This document shows positions 1-9,362 of a DNA stretch of 50,149 nucleotides, piece after piece (the first letter of the stretch is position 1; each line of letters opens with the position of its first letter). Source of the stretch: JBBATK01 sp046297095 (GTDB lineage Bacteria > Bacteroidota > Ignavibacteria > Kapaibacteriales > NICIL-2). The notes beneath the pieces are model-generated. The model worked only from the letters and a program-made list of their open reading frames with translations, was not told the DNA's origin and searched no databases. The stretch spans positions 1-50,149 of the forward strand of contig JBKCNS010000060.1 of the NCBI GenBank assembly GCA_046297095.1, read 5' to 3'. Both the position numbers and the translations under genes were made by a program.

Positions 1-15
1 GCTTCGGCCATGTAA

Positions 16-23
16 TAGCTTTG
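16..23 (+). promoter_or_regulatory. Bacteroidota-type -7 element (TAGCTTTG)
   Basis: Exact match to TAnnTTTG, 36 bases before the ATG at 60. No clear -33 element can be seen because the window begins here. It would drive the GH18-like gene. Confidence 0.5.
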
Positions 24-59
24 CTCGTATTTTGTGAGGGTATTATACAACGTTAATGT

Positions 60-2567
60 ATGAGAAGTATCTGCAGCCTTCCACGCCCCACCGCTGCTCG
101 GCGCGCGCGCATATATCCTTATACGGGCATTGTCGCTGCGCTACTTTTCCTGTGGTTTCACCAGGCCCCGCTGCACGCGCAACTCCCTACACCTACACTG
201 CTGGGATATTGGCATAATTGGGAAGACACCAACACTCCCTATCTGGCTATTGATTCTCTGGACAGTCGCTATAATGTGATTGCCGTTGCTTTTGCACTGC
301 CGGTATCAACCACCGACATGACTATGACTTTCGTTCCCGCACGCGGATCGCAGCAGGAGTTTATGAGCCGCATTCAGCGCGTGCGCGCTTCGGGCAAAAA
401 AGTACTGTTGAGTATTGGGGGAGCAACAGCATCCATCGACCTTAGCACTACTGCGAATCGCGATGCCTTCGCGGCTTCGCTCACTACGCTGCTTACTACC
501 TATGGCTTCGACGGCTTGGATGTAGACATAGAGCACGGCGCTTCAATACTTATAAATGGCGGCACCATAACTGCTCCGCAGAATATTGCCCAGATCAACT
601 TGATCTCTGCACTGCGAAGCATCATGAGTTCATACAGGTCCGCCTTTGCGCGAAAAATGATTCTCACCTTTGCTCCGGAGACCGCCTACGTGCAGGGAGG
701 AATGTCCGGCTTTGGTAGTATTTGGGGCGGCTATTTGCCACTGCTTCATGCCCTGCGAGATTCATTGGATGCGGTGCAGGTACAGCTCTACAACAGTGGC
801 ACCATGTATGGCATCGACGGTAATATCTATGCTCAAGGTACAGCCGATTTTATTGTGGCCATGACAGAAGCCGTGATACAGGGCTTCACAACGCGCGGCG
901 GTGTGTTTACCGGGCTTCCCGCAATGAAAGTGCTTGTGGGATTGCCGGCAGCACCACCGGCAGCGGGCGGAGGGTTCTGCGACACCACAACGATTCGCGC
1001 AGCGGTGAAATATCTTCGTGGTGTTGGGCCGCGCGCCGGAAGCTATGTGCTGGCGCGGTCTGCCGGCTATAGCGATCTTCAGGGAATGATGACATGGTCC
1101 GTAAACTGGGATGCAACCACCACAAACCGCACGCGCTATCAATTCGCACAAACTTTCCGGGAACTCTTCGGTGCTGCTGTGTCGCTTCCCGATGCATGTG
1201 TGATTCTTGCTCCGCAAAACAATGAACAACTGCAGCTGAACAACGCCACTGTTCGCTGGCGCGCATCGAGTCCGTCCGTTACCGCCTACAGGCTGGAAGT
1301 ACGTGGTGATGGCGCTCTGTGGCTTAGCGATTCTACCATCACGGATACATCTCGCACAGTGCAGCTTCCAGGAGCGAGCATTGTGACGTTGCGGGTTTGT
1401 GCGCGTAACTCCGTGGGCTGGGGCGATTGGAGCTCTGTAGTAACAGTACGCACAGTGCCGCTGCCGAACAATGTGATGCATATCTCTCCGGCGAACAATG
1501 CTCAACTGCAGAGCAACGCCTGCGTGTTTCGTTGGCACCGCTCCGCTCCTTCTGTGGATGCATACCGCGTACGCCTTACAGCTCTTAGCAGTGGTGCCAT
1601 ATTCGATACTACTCTGGTCGATACAATGCTGAGTGTTTCGCTGCAAGCGAATCAATCGTATTCATGGAGCGTAAGCGCGCATAACCTGTCGGGATGGAGC
1701 CCGTGGAGCACGCCGTGGGTGTGTTCAAGCGTACCGTATCCCGGCCGTGTGAATGTGATAGCGCCGATGAATGATACGCTTATAGTAAATGATACGATTA
1801 TACTTACATGGATGAGTACCGCGCCCTTTGTGAATGCATATCATGTGGAAGTTCGTGAAGACGGTGTGCTCACAATGAGCGACTCAACAAGCGTGTACTC
1901 GGCTGCGCGCTACGTGCATGCTTCCGATGCAGCGCGCGTGCAATGGCGTGTGCGTGCCCGTAATGAATCGGGCTGGGGCGAATGGAGTGAAACAGCATGG
2001 TACCTGCGCGTTGCACTACCCGGTAATGTAACGGCCGTGTATCCGCCCGATAGCGCCGTGGTATCGTCGGCGCGTATTGCTTTTAGCTGGAACGCAGCGA
2101 AGCCCGCAGCCCAAAGTTTCGAAATACAGATTCAAAGTGATTCGCTCTTGAGCACCGTAACGAGCGCGGACACCCAAACTGTGGTGCTTGTACCCGCGCA
2201 GGCGGCGGTGCATCGCTGGCGAGTGCGCGGGGTGAATCAGGCAGGTGCGGGAGCATGGACACCCTGGCGCGCAGTAACAGTGCGCGACACAGTGGCAGCG
2301 GTACATGACGCGGCGGGCAACAGCACCGGCTGTGGCTCGGTTCAAGTATTCAACGTGTTTCCTAATCCCGGCAAAGGCGCGCGCATGATTAGTGCCGGGC
2401 AAGAGCAGATGGTGAGCATACAAATCAGTGATCTTTGGGGGCGAACGGTGTATACTGCGGAAATGGAGATTGGTCTGCGGCCGCAACCGATTCCCTGCGG
2501 AAATCTTGGGCCGGGAGTGTATGTGATGCGCATCTGCCGGTGCGCGCATATACTTATAGAGGAATAA
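60..2567 (+). CDS. GH18-family secreted protein with four FN3-like repeats and a T9SS tail
   Basis: Probably a secreted or surface chitinase-like glycoside hydrolase. Residues 1-41 form a long signal peptide ending LHAQ. The GH18 barrel spans about 45-370: SIGGA is the strand-3 motif, and FDGLDVDIE at 150-158 matches the active-site consensus with E158 as the expected acid/base. About 376-737 contains four roughly 92-residue FN3-like repeats, each opening near a LPxNV or YPGxV turn and closing on Nx(S/A)GWGxWS. From about 761, VFPNPG begins a type A T9SS sorting domain that ends in VYVMRICRCAHILIEE. The start follows a TAnnTTTG element and has no Shine-Dalgarno. An endo-N-acetylglucosaminidase or a catalytically inactive GH18 lectin are alternatives, because the substrate cannot be read from sequence. 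Confidence 0.85.
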   Translation: MRSICSLPRPTAARRARIYPYTGIVAALLFLWFHQAPLHAQLPTPTLLGYWHNWEDTNTPYLAIDSLDSRYNVIAVAFALPVSTTDMTMTFVPARGSQQEFMSRIQRVRASGKKVLLSIGGATASIDLSTTANRDAFAASLTTLLTTYGFDGLDVDIEHGASILINGGTITAPQNIAQINLISALRSIMSSYRSAFARKMILTFAPETAYVQGGMSGFGSIWGGYLPLLHALRDSLDAVQVQLYNSGTMYGIDGNIYAQGTADFIVAMTEAVIQGFTTRGGVFTGLPAMKVLVGLPAAPPAAGGGFCDTTTIRAAVKYLRGVGPRAGSYVLARSAGYSDLQGMMTWSVNWDATTTNRTRYQFAQTFRELFGAAVSLPDACVILAPQNNEQLQLNNATVRWRASSPSVTAYRLEVRGDGALWLSDSTITDTSRTVQLPGASIVTLRVCARNSVGWGDWSSVVTVRTVPLPNNVMHISPANNAQLQSNACVFRWHRSAPSVDAYRVRLTALSSGAIFDTTLVDTMLSVSLQANQSYSWSVSAHNLSGWSPWSTPWVCSSVPYPGRVNVIAPMNDTLIVNDTIILTWMSTAPFVNAYHVEVREDGVLTMSDSTSVYSAARYVHASDAARVQWRVRARNESGWGEWSETAWYLRVALPGNVTAVYPPDSAVVSSARIAFSWNAAKPAAQSFEIQIQSDSLLSTVTSADTQTVVLVPAQAAVHRWRVRGVNQAGAGAWTPWRAVTVRDTVAAVHDAAGNSTGCGSVQVFNVFPNPGKGARMISAGQEQMVSIQISDLWGRTVYTAEMEIGLRPQPIPCGNLGPGVYVMRICRCAHILIEE

Positions 2568-2616
2568 CAGTCGGCCCCGGTAGCCAAAGGCATACGGCAA
2601 AGGCCGCGCGCCTTCG

Positions 2617-2624
2617 TATCTTTG
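2617..2624 (+). promoter_or_regulatory. Bacteroidota-type -7 element (TATCTTTG)
   Basis: Exact TAnnTTTG, followed by CA as in several other elements here. It lies 73 bases before the ATG at 2698 and probably also serves the closely following rnr. Confidence 0.55.
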
Positions 2625-2697
2625 CACAACCTAACGTCCAAACGCGCAAGCAGCGGCGCAGTGACGTATTGCTTTCAGCGGATAGCTCGAAACGCTC

Positions 2698-5481
2698 ATG
2701 AGCTCCACATTTGACCTTCGTAAATATCTCGACCGTTCAGACACCATCTACATTGTGGTGATTGTCCTTGGTTTGTTCTTCCTTGTTTTTCTGGACGACT
2801 TACCCGTGCGCCTTATCGGAGCATGCATTGCATTGCTGTCCGGTGTGGTACTGGTGGTAACGATCAACACCCGATTAAAAGAACGTGTGGAACTGCGCCG
2901 GCCCGCACCCACGCAGTCTGTGGAACTTTCCATGAAGGTGAAGAAAGACGCCAGCGGCACTCGATACGTGTTCGATGATTTTGAATCGAACTTCGGCGGG
3001 GATGATGTTCCCGACACCGGGGCAGAGGGTGATGAATCGAAGGAGGCGAAGGAGAGCAAAGAACCGAAGCGTATTCGTTTTGACGACACATCCGAAGCCA
3101 AAGAACCTACAGTTGTTACTCGCAGAGAAAGCGCCTTTAAGAATCCGAATTTCGATCGCACTTCATCCACACCCCGCGTGGCGCCTCGCGCCGAGGCCGA
3201 CGAAGATGGAGCTAAAGATGGAGCTAAAGATTTCGAGGACGAGATTTCCGGAATGCGCATCAAGGCGCGCAGACCCGCACCTGCCACCTCGGCCGATACT
3301 TCCGCCGCACCGGCTCAAGAGCGGGGTTCTGCCGGCGCAGACTTTCAGGGCGATGGCGACTCGGGAATGCGCATCGTGTCCAGGCGCGCCGTGGGTACCG
3401 AGAGTGCGAAGCATGCCGAGAGTGCCGAGAGTGCCGAGAGTAGTGAGCATACCGTAGCTGACACTGTTGCCACCGGTGCCACCGGTGATAAAATTGTAAG
3501 CACTGCCGGCCCCGATATCGCAGACACCGCCGGCAAGCAGGCAGGTAGCACATCAGATAGTAAATCGGATAGTAAATCAGACAGCCGATCTGCAGGCGCA
3601 AACGTTCAAGCAGTATCTGAATCCGGAGCAGCGGCTCCGCAGACGGCTTCCGCTGCGGGCGCCGAGAGTGCTTCCGACACTTCTTCCGAAACTTCTGCCA
3701 CCGAGCCGATTTCCTCCAAGAGACCGAAGCATCGCGTGGTGCAGGCGGATTTATTTGAAGATCCCTCGCTGGAAATTCCCTTTGTGCCCGGCGAGCCGCC
3801 ACCCGATCCCGCGCCGCGCTTTAGCGATCTGATTTATGGCGACGCCATTCCGCTGCCTGCGCAGGGAACCGACGATTTGTATGCGAATACTTTTCCCGCC
3901 GAGCAGAATAACCTTCAGGCAAAAGCCACCATGGCTGCGGAGTCGTCCAAGCAGCGCCAGCTCTTGCTTGCAATGGCAAATCTTATCGATGATGCAGAGC
4001 ATCCATCGGACGATGAAGAAGAGCCGCGCAAGGAATTTGATTATCTGCTTTCGCGAGTGTTGATGGTGATTCGCTCCATGATGAATGCGCGCACTGCTGC
4101 GTTCTTCTGGGTGAATAAAGAACAGAACGAATTGGTTCTGGAGACACGCATTACCGATGTAGAGGAGCTGTTCCGTACCAAAAGAAAATATACTCTGGGC
4201 CTTGATATTGTTTCGCAAATAGCCAAGAGCGGTCGCCCGGAAATTCTCACCGAGATTAAACCGTCGGCGCAAACAGATTTAATTCCGTACTACAATGGTC
4301 CCGCCGGTACTACATCGTTTGTGGGTGTGCCGGTGTTCTTGAATCATACTGTGATTGGTGTGTTGTGCGCAGACTCCACGCAGGATGATGCCTACGACGA
4401 GATTACTATCGGATCGCTGGGGCACTTTACCAAACTTATCAGCGGGCTCACGCAGAGTTATACCGGCAAGTACGATTTGCTGCAACGTTCACGTGCACTC
4501 GAGGCGCTCACGCAGTTCCGTTCCATGGTGAATCGTCCGGGCACCACCATGCAGCAGATTGCCTCGGCCCTTGTGGATTCTTCGGCCTCCGTGGTGGAGT
4601 CGCAAACCATCGGTGTTGTGTTGTTCGATCGTCAGCACGATCAATGGACTATTCACAACATTATGTCTGCGTTGCCCGGCGTTGAGCAGCTGAGTGGATC
4701 GCCGGTGAACACCGAGAACTCTCTTATTGCCCCCACGATTTTCCGCGGCGTTACCAATTGCGTTCCCACTGTGGCTCAAGGCGTGCTGCGCTTTCACGAG
4801 CAAGAAGGTCCGCTTCACAACGGTTTCTTTGTGGCGGTGCCGCTGAAGTCTACCACGCATTGTTACGGAGCGCTCTTTGCCGAAGGCAATTCGGCGGAGC
4901 TGTCCGGACGTGATGTGGCTATTTTGGAAACCATCGGTGAGCAAACAGGAATTCTGCTGGAACAGATTCACGTGCAGAAAATGTTGAAGAAATCTGCACT
5001 GGTGGACGAGGCATCCGGCTTGTTAAACAGTGGCGCATTTATTCAACGCCTTGAGGAAGAATTAGTGCGTGCAACGGAGACAAATGTGCCCCTGGTGTCG
5101 GTTTTGGTGCATATCGACCGTTACTCCGCTGTAGAAAGCTCGTTAAATCACGGAGACAGAGAAGAGCTGTTCTTGCATGTTTTATCCGTGGTGCGCAAAT
5201 ATGTTCGCGGGTACGACGTCGTGGGTAGAGTAGATGAGAATATCATCGCCCTCGCTGTTACCGGCACACGTGACACCGAAGTACAATTATGGGCTGAGCG
5301 CCTGCGAAAAGAAGTTGCTATAAGCGTTAAAGAAATTCATAAGAAACGCTACACCGTCACCGTCAGCATAGGAATTGCCAAAGCAATTGTAGGCGACAAC
5401 GCGGAGTCACTCCTGACCAACGCCGGACGTGCCATGGAGCTCGCTTCCGCCAAAACAAACAATGTCGTCGTCTTTGCCTGA
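2698..5481 (+). CDS. Membrane-anchored double-GAF protein with degenerate GGDEF domain
   Basis: Likely a signalling or scaffold protein at the inner membrane. Two hydrophobic helices (about 16-34 and 37-56) are followed by a roughly 330-residue low-complexity linker rich in Ser, Ala, Asp, Glu and Lys, including SDSKSDSKSD and AESAESAESSE runs. Two GAF-like domains follow (about 430-590 and 605-765). The C-terminal 145 residues have the GGDEF-domain fold signature (ASGLLNSGAF, then TVTVSIGIA), but the catalytic GGDEF motif is replaced by DENII at 846-850. It is therefore unlikely to make c-di-GMP and may bind nucleotide or act as a receptor or scaffold. It lies 44 bases upstream of rnr, so the two may be cotranscribed. 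The ligands of the GAF domains are unknown. Confidence 0.8.
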   Translation: MSSTFDLRKYLDRSDTIYIVVIVLGLFFLVFLDDLPVRLIGACIALLSGVVLVVTINTRLKERVELRRPAPTQSVELSMKVKKDASGTRYVFDDFESNFGGDDVPDTGAEGDESKEAKESKEPKRIRFDDTSEAKEPTVVTRRESAFKNPNFDRTSSTPRVAPRAEADEDGAKDGAKDFEDEISGMRIKARRPAPATSADTSAAPAQERGSAGADFQGDGDSGMRIVSRRAVGTESAKHAESAESAESSEHTVADTVATGATGDKIVSTAGPDIADTAGKQAGSTSDSKSDSKSDSRSAGANVQAVSESGAAAPQTASAAGAESASDTSSETSATEPISSKRPKHRVVQADLFEDPSLEIPFVPGEPPPDPAPRFSDLIYGDAIPLPAQGTDDLYANTFPAEQNNLQAKATMAAESSKQRQLLLAMANLIDDAEHPSDDEEEPRKEFDYLLSRVLMVIRSMMNARTAAFFWVNKEQNELVLETRITDVEELFRTKRKYTLGLDIVSQIAKSGRPEILTEIKPSAQTDLIPYYNGPAGTTSFVGVPVFLNHTVIGVLCADSTQDDAYDEITIGSLGHFTKLISGLTQSYTGKYDLLQRSRALEALTQFRSMVNRPGTTMQQIASALVDSSASVVESQTIGVVLFDRQHDQWTIHNIMSALPGVEQLSGSPVNTENSLIAPTIFRGVTNCVPTVAQGVLRFHEQEGPLHNGFFVAVPLKSTTHCYGALFAEGNSAELSGRDVAILETIGEQTGILLEQIHVQKMLKKSALVDEASGLLNSGAFIQRLEEELVRATETNVPLVSVLVHIDRYSAVESSLNHGDREELFLHVLSVVRKYVRGYDVVGRVDENIIALAVTGTRDTEVQLWAERLRKEVAISVKEIHKKRYTVTVSIGIAKAIVGDNAESLLTNAGRAMELASAKTNNVVVFA

Positions 5482-5525
5482 TTTCGCTCCGCTGCGAACC
5501 GACGCCCCTATCACATTTCACGTAT

Positions 5526-7691
5526 ATGAAATCATCACCCTCGGGCTCTAAGCCCGGCCAATCGCGCGATGTGCGCGATCTTGTTCTTGATACCGTCAAG
5601 CGCTCCACCGTACCGTTGAAGATCAACGAAATCGGTTTAGCTGTAGGTATATCCGCCGAATCGCCGCGGCACGACGAATTACGATCGGCGTTAGACCTTT
5701 TAATTAACGAAGGCGTTCTGCGCCGCACCACACGCCGCCGCTACACACTTGCTTCGAAGGCCGATAAAACCTCGTTTGTAGGAGTTCTGGTGTGTGAGCA
5801 TCCCACCAGTGGTGTGGTTGAAACTTCCGACAAAGAATTTCCGCGCATTCATATCAAGCAGCACGACATGGGTACTGCTCTTCCCGGAGATACGGTAGAA
5901 GTGCAGCTCCTTGCTTTGCGGCCAAATAAAAAACCTCGCGGAGAAGTAGTACACATCCTGGAGCGCAGTGCTGCACCTATTGCCGGCACGCTCTCGGTGG
6001 ATGGAGACTTTTATTTCTTTGTTCCCGACGAAGATTTCTATCGTCACGACTTTCTTATTTCCTCCCGCAAAACCCACGATGCTAAAGTGGGCGACAAAGT
6101 GCTTGCGCGATTTTTAAAGTGGGATAATCCCCACAAGAATCCGGAGGCCGAGATTACCGAAGTGCTGGGCCGTGCAGGCGTGGTGCGCGTTGAGTTCGAT
6201 GCCATTGTTAAAGAGTTTCGCTTGCCCGTTGCGTTTCCGCGAGCGGTTGAAGACGAAGCCCACGCATCGGCAAAAGCTGTGCGCGATTTGTCCAAGCGCG
6301 TGGACATTCGCGATGAGTTTGTTATTACCATCGACCCCGACGACGCCAAAGACTTCGACGACGCACTATCCTACACGGTGTTGGAAAACGGCAATGCCGA
6401 GCTGGGCGTGCACATTGCCGATGTAAGTACCTATGTGGCCGAGGGCTCGCTTCTGGATAAAGAAGCGCTGAACCGCGCAAACAGCTACTACCTTGTAGAC
6501 CGCGTGGTTCCTATGCTTCCGGAGATTTTATCGAACAACGTGTGCTCGCTTGTTCCGCACGAAGACCGTCTTACCTTTAGTGTGTTTATGGAATTCACTC
6601 CGCATGGCAAGCTGGTGAACTACCGAATCAACGAGACCATCATTCACTCCAAGCGCAGATGCACCTACGACGAAGTTCAGCGTGTGATTGATGGTGCAGA
6701 CGATCCGCATCGCGAGTTTTTGCTGTCGTTGCACAAGCTTGCTACCACGCTGCGTCATCACCGATACCAGCAGGGCGGAATTGATTTTGATACCAGTGAA
6801 GTGCGTTGGGTGCTCGACGAAAACAAGCTTCCCATCCGTGCTACCGTTAAGCGCCGCTCCGATGCCACCGGCCTAGTAGAGGAGTGCATGCTGGCAGCCA
6901 ATAGAACGGTAACCGAGCATATTGTGAATATCTCCGAAGCATGGAAGCAAAAGCGTACCGTGCCGTTTATGTATCGTATTCACGACGATCCCGATGTAGA
7001 GAAACTGCAAGCGGCATTTTCGTATGTGCGTACGTTGGGCGCGAAGCTGCCTTCGAAGAAACCGACGTCTAAAGACATCAACGCGTTGCTGGAAAATCTG
7101 CGCGAGCGTCCGGAAGCCGGTGTGATCAATCAAGTGCTGCTGCGTTCCATGGCCAAAGCCCGATACTCCGGTCAGAACGTGGGGCATTACGGTCTTGGTT
7201 TTGATAATTACACGCACTTTACTTCGCCTATTCGCCGCTATCCCGATGTAATTGTTCACCGACTTCTCAAAGAGTATGCTCTTGCCAAGCCCTCCGATGC
7301 TCGCCTTCGCGCGCTCGGTGAGCAAGTAGAGGATATCTCGGATCACTGCTCCGTGCAAGAACGCTTTGCTATCGATGCCGAGCGCGCTTCGTCCAAACTT
7401 GCACAAGTGCTTATGGCGCAGAAACACGTGGGCGATGTTATGAACGGAGTGATCACCGGTGTTACCAGCTTTGGTGTATTCGTATTGCTCGATGATATCT
7501 ATGCCGAGGGGCTTTTACATATCCGCGATTTGAAGGGCGACTATTACACCCACGACGAGCAGAACTTCCGCTTGATAGGACGTCGCAACAAGGAAGTGTA
7601 CAGCTTCGGTAAACGGGTGAGTGTGCAAATAGCACGCGTGCAATTGGAGAAGCGCCTTATCGATCTACGACTGGCTGAACCCGAAGCATAG
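5526..7691 (+). CDS. rnr: Ribonuclease R (RNB-family 3'-5' exoribonuclease)
   Basis: Processive 3'-5' hydrolytic exoribonuclease that degrades structured RNA. In order: an N-terminal winged-helix segment (about 15-75), cold-shock-like OB domains (about 80-240), the RNB catalytic domain with the metal-binding Asp cluster DPDDAKDFDDA at 270-280, and a C-terminal S1 domain that starts GDVMNGVITGVTSFGVFV. The HFTSPIRRYPD motif near the end of RNB is intact. At 721 residues it is typical for the family. The ATG at 5526 is preceded by TTTCACGTAT without a Shine-Dalgarno. The N-terminal helix-turn-helix favours RNase R over RNase II. Confidence 0.95.
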   Translation: MKSSPSGSKPGQSRDVRDLVLDTVKRSTVPLKINEIGLAVGISAESPRHDELRSALDLLINEGVLRRTTRRRYTLASKADKTSFVGVLVCEHPTSGVVETSDKEFPRIHIKQHDMGTALPGDTVEVQLLALRPNKKPRGEVVHILERSAAPIAGTLSVDGDFYFFVPDEDFYRHDFLISSRKTHDAKVGDKVLARFLKWDNPHKNPEAEITEVLGRAGVVRVEFDAIVKEFRLPVAFPRAVEDEAHASAKAVRDLSKRVDIRDEFVITIDPDDAKDFDDALSYTVLENGNAELGVHIADVSTYVAEGSLLDKEALNRANSYYLVDRVVPMLPEILSNNVCSLVPHEDRLTFSVFMEFTPHGKLVNYRINETIIHSKRRCTYDEVQRVIDGADDPHREFLLSLHKLATTLRHHRYQQGGIDFDTSEVRWVLDENKLPIRATVKRRSDATGLVEECMLAANRTVTEHIVNISEAWKQKRTVPFMYRIHDDPDVEKLQAAFSYVRTLGAKLPSKKPTSKDINALLENLRERPEAGVINQVLLRSMAKARYSGQNVGHYGLGFDNYTHFTSPIRRYPDVIVHRLLKEYALAKPSDARLRALGEQVEDISDHCSVQERFAIDAERASSKLAQVLMAQKHVGDVMNGVITGVTSFGVFVLLDDIYAEGLLHIRDLKGDYYTHDEQNFRLIGRRNKEVYSFGKRVSVQIARVQLEKRLIDLRLAEPEA

Positions 7692-7751
7692 ACGCCTACA
7701 GCCTCGGGTGCTTCTCTGCGTGGCCGGTCATTCATGCTTCCGCGCCTCCTG

Positions 7752-7793
7752 CTACTAGCCTCGTTCTACTAGCCTCCTGCCACTAGCCTCGTG
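7752..7793 (+). repeat. Degenerate 14-bp tandem repeat, 3 copies
   Basis: Three consecutive 14-mers: CTACTAGCCTCGTT, CTACTAGCCTCCTG and CCACTAGCCTCGTG, with a partial CGCGCCTCCTG before them. They fill the rnr-cysS spacer just upstream of the cysS promoter. See the findings on spacer repeats. Confidence 0.8.
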
Positions 7794-7807
7794 CCATGGC
7801 AAATAGG

Positions 7808-7815
7808 TATTTTTG
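7808..7815 (+). promoter_or_regulatory. Bacteroidota-type -7 element (TATTTTTG)
   Basis: Exact TAnnTTTG followed by CA, 33 bases before the cysS ATG. It overlaps an in-frame TTG at 7813 and so argues against that TTG as the translation start. Confidence 0.6.
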
Positions 7816-7848
7816 CAGCGCAATGAGCCAAACACCGAGCCAATCAAC

Positions 7849-9324
7849 ATGACAATCAAACTTTATAATACTCTTTCCAAGAGCGTGGAGGAACTTGTTC
7901 CTTTGCGCGATGGTTTGGTGCGCATATACTCGTGCGGTCCCACTGTGTACAACCATGCACACATTGGGAACATGCGCTCGTTTTTGGCGGCCGATCTGCT
8001 GCAGCGTGTATGCCGAGTGGTGGGCGGATACGATGTGCAATGGGTGATGAACATCACCGATATCGATGACAAAACCATTCGCGACAGCGCTCCCGGAAGT
8101 GAGCATTGGCAGCCGGGTATGGGCGAGCAAACAAGCGATGCGCTTGGCAACCTGCGCGCCTTCACGGAGTTTTATTCCAAGACCTTTATAGAAGACATTT
8201 CCACGTTGGGCATCAGCCCCGAGCATCTATTGGCCATGCCTCGGGCCACCGAGTTCATTCCTCAAATGCAGGATCTGATTCGCCGCATCATGGAGCGTGG
8301 AGTGGCCTATGTGGCAGACGGCAGTGTGTACTTCGATTTGCGTGCATGGCGCACTCAAGCGGAGTACGGCCGGTTGTTTGCTGTAGACACCGAGAACTTT
8401 CGCGATGGTGTGCGTATCGATGCCGATGAATACGAGCGCGACAGCGTGAGCGACTTCGTGTTGTGGAAAGCACAAAAAGACGGCGAGCCCGCGTGGGACT
8501 TTGCCGTGAACATTCAAGGCGCAGAGGTGAATCTGCGCGGTCGTCCGGGCTGGCACATTGAGTGCTCGGCAATGGGCAAGGATCTACTTGGTCTTCCCTT
8601 CGACATTCACACCGGCGGTGTGGATTTGCGATTCCCGCACCACGAGGACGAGATTGCGCAAAGCGAAGCAGGGTACGGAACGGATCCTGCGCGAATGTGG
8701 TGCCACAACGAATTCCTGGAAGTGGAAGGAAAGAAGATGTCCAAATCGCTGGGCAACTATTTCACGTTACGTGATCTTATAGCCAAGGGCTGCGATCCGC
8801 TGGACCTCCGCTATGCTTTGATGTCCGGCCACTACACATCCGTACTGAACTTTACCTTCGATGGTCTGGCAGCCGCAGCCAAGGCGCGGGCGCGCGTTCA
8901 AGACCTGATCTACAGTGTGTGGGACGCGCAGGGCACAGACTCGTTCGATGCTGCTGCGCTGCGAGCATCCGTGTTCAGCGCTCTTGCGGATAATCTTCAC
9001 ACTCCAAAGGCATTGGCTGCCTTGTTCAGTGGTATTGCTACGATGAAAGCATCTACACTTGATGCACACTCACGTGCAGCCGTGTTGGAGTTTTTCCGTG
9101 AACTCAACGGTGTGTTTGCCGTGTGGACCATTGGTGCCGCTCCTGCAAAGGAACAGTTGGCAATACCGGACGAAGTGCAGCAACTGGCCAAGCAGCGTTG
9201 GGAAGCCAAACAGGCGCGCAACTTTACAGAAGCCGATGCCCTGCGTGCGGAAATCGCAGCAGCGGGATGGGTGATGAAGGATAGAAAAGATGGTTGGGAT
9301 CTGGAGCCCGCAAGTGCATCCTAA
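7849..9324 (+). CDS. cysS: Cysteinyl-tRNA synthetase
   Basis: Class I aminoacyl-tRNA synthetase that charges tRNA-Cys. The ATP-binding HIGN motif is at 38-41 and KMSKS is present (KKMSKSLGN). The zinc ligands are visible as C29 (YSCGPT), the Cys of HIECSAM and the His/Glu of FPHHEDE. The C-terminal DALR-like helical region carries NFTEADALRAEI, typical of CysRS. The protein has 491 residues. ATG at 7849 is preferred over an in-frame TTG at 7813 because that TTG lies inside the promoter element. The next gene starts 38 bases downstream on the same strand. Confidence 0.96.
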   Translation: MTIKLYNTLSKSVEELVPLRDGLVRIYSCGPTVYNHAHIGNMRSFLAADLLQRVCRVVGGYDVQWVMNITDIDDKTIRDSAPGSEHWQPGMGEQTSDALGNLRAFTEFYSKTFIEDISTLGISPEHLLAMPRATEFIPQMQDLIRRIMERGVAYVADGSVYFDLRAWRTQAEYGRLFAVDTENFRDGVRIDADEYERDSVSDFVLWKAQKDGEPAWDFAVNIQGAEVNLRGRPGWHIECSAMGKDLLGLPFDIHTGGVDLRFPHHEDEIAQSEAGYGTDPARMWCHNEFLEVEGKKMSKSLGNYFTLRDLIAKGCDPLDLRYALMSGHYTSVLNFTFDGLAAAAKARARVQDLIYSVWDAQGTDSFDAAALRASVFSALADNLHTPKALAALFSGIATMKASTLDAHSRAAVLEFFRELNGVFAVWTIGAAPAKEQLAIPDEVQQLAKQRWEAKQARNFTEADALRAEIAAAGWVMKDRKDGWDLEPASAS

Positions 9325-9362
9325 GTTCAGCGAAGAATTTTTTCCCATCATCACCGCAGCAC

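Noticed and set aside
762..1655. Open frame of 297 codons on the minus strand opposite the GH18-like gene
   Set aside because: The sense strand has signal peptide, GH18 motif and FN3 repeats; the antisense product is Cys/His/Arg-rich and featureless.
3163..3802. Open frames on both strands within the linker region of the GAF protein gene
   Set aside because: Low-complexity repeats of the sense gene generate them; the main frame continues through with matching flanking domains.
7813..7848. Upstream TTG start for cysS
   Set aside because: The TTG lies inside the TATTTTTG promoter element; ATG at 7849 gives a normal CysRS N-terminus.
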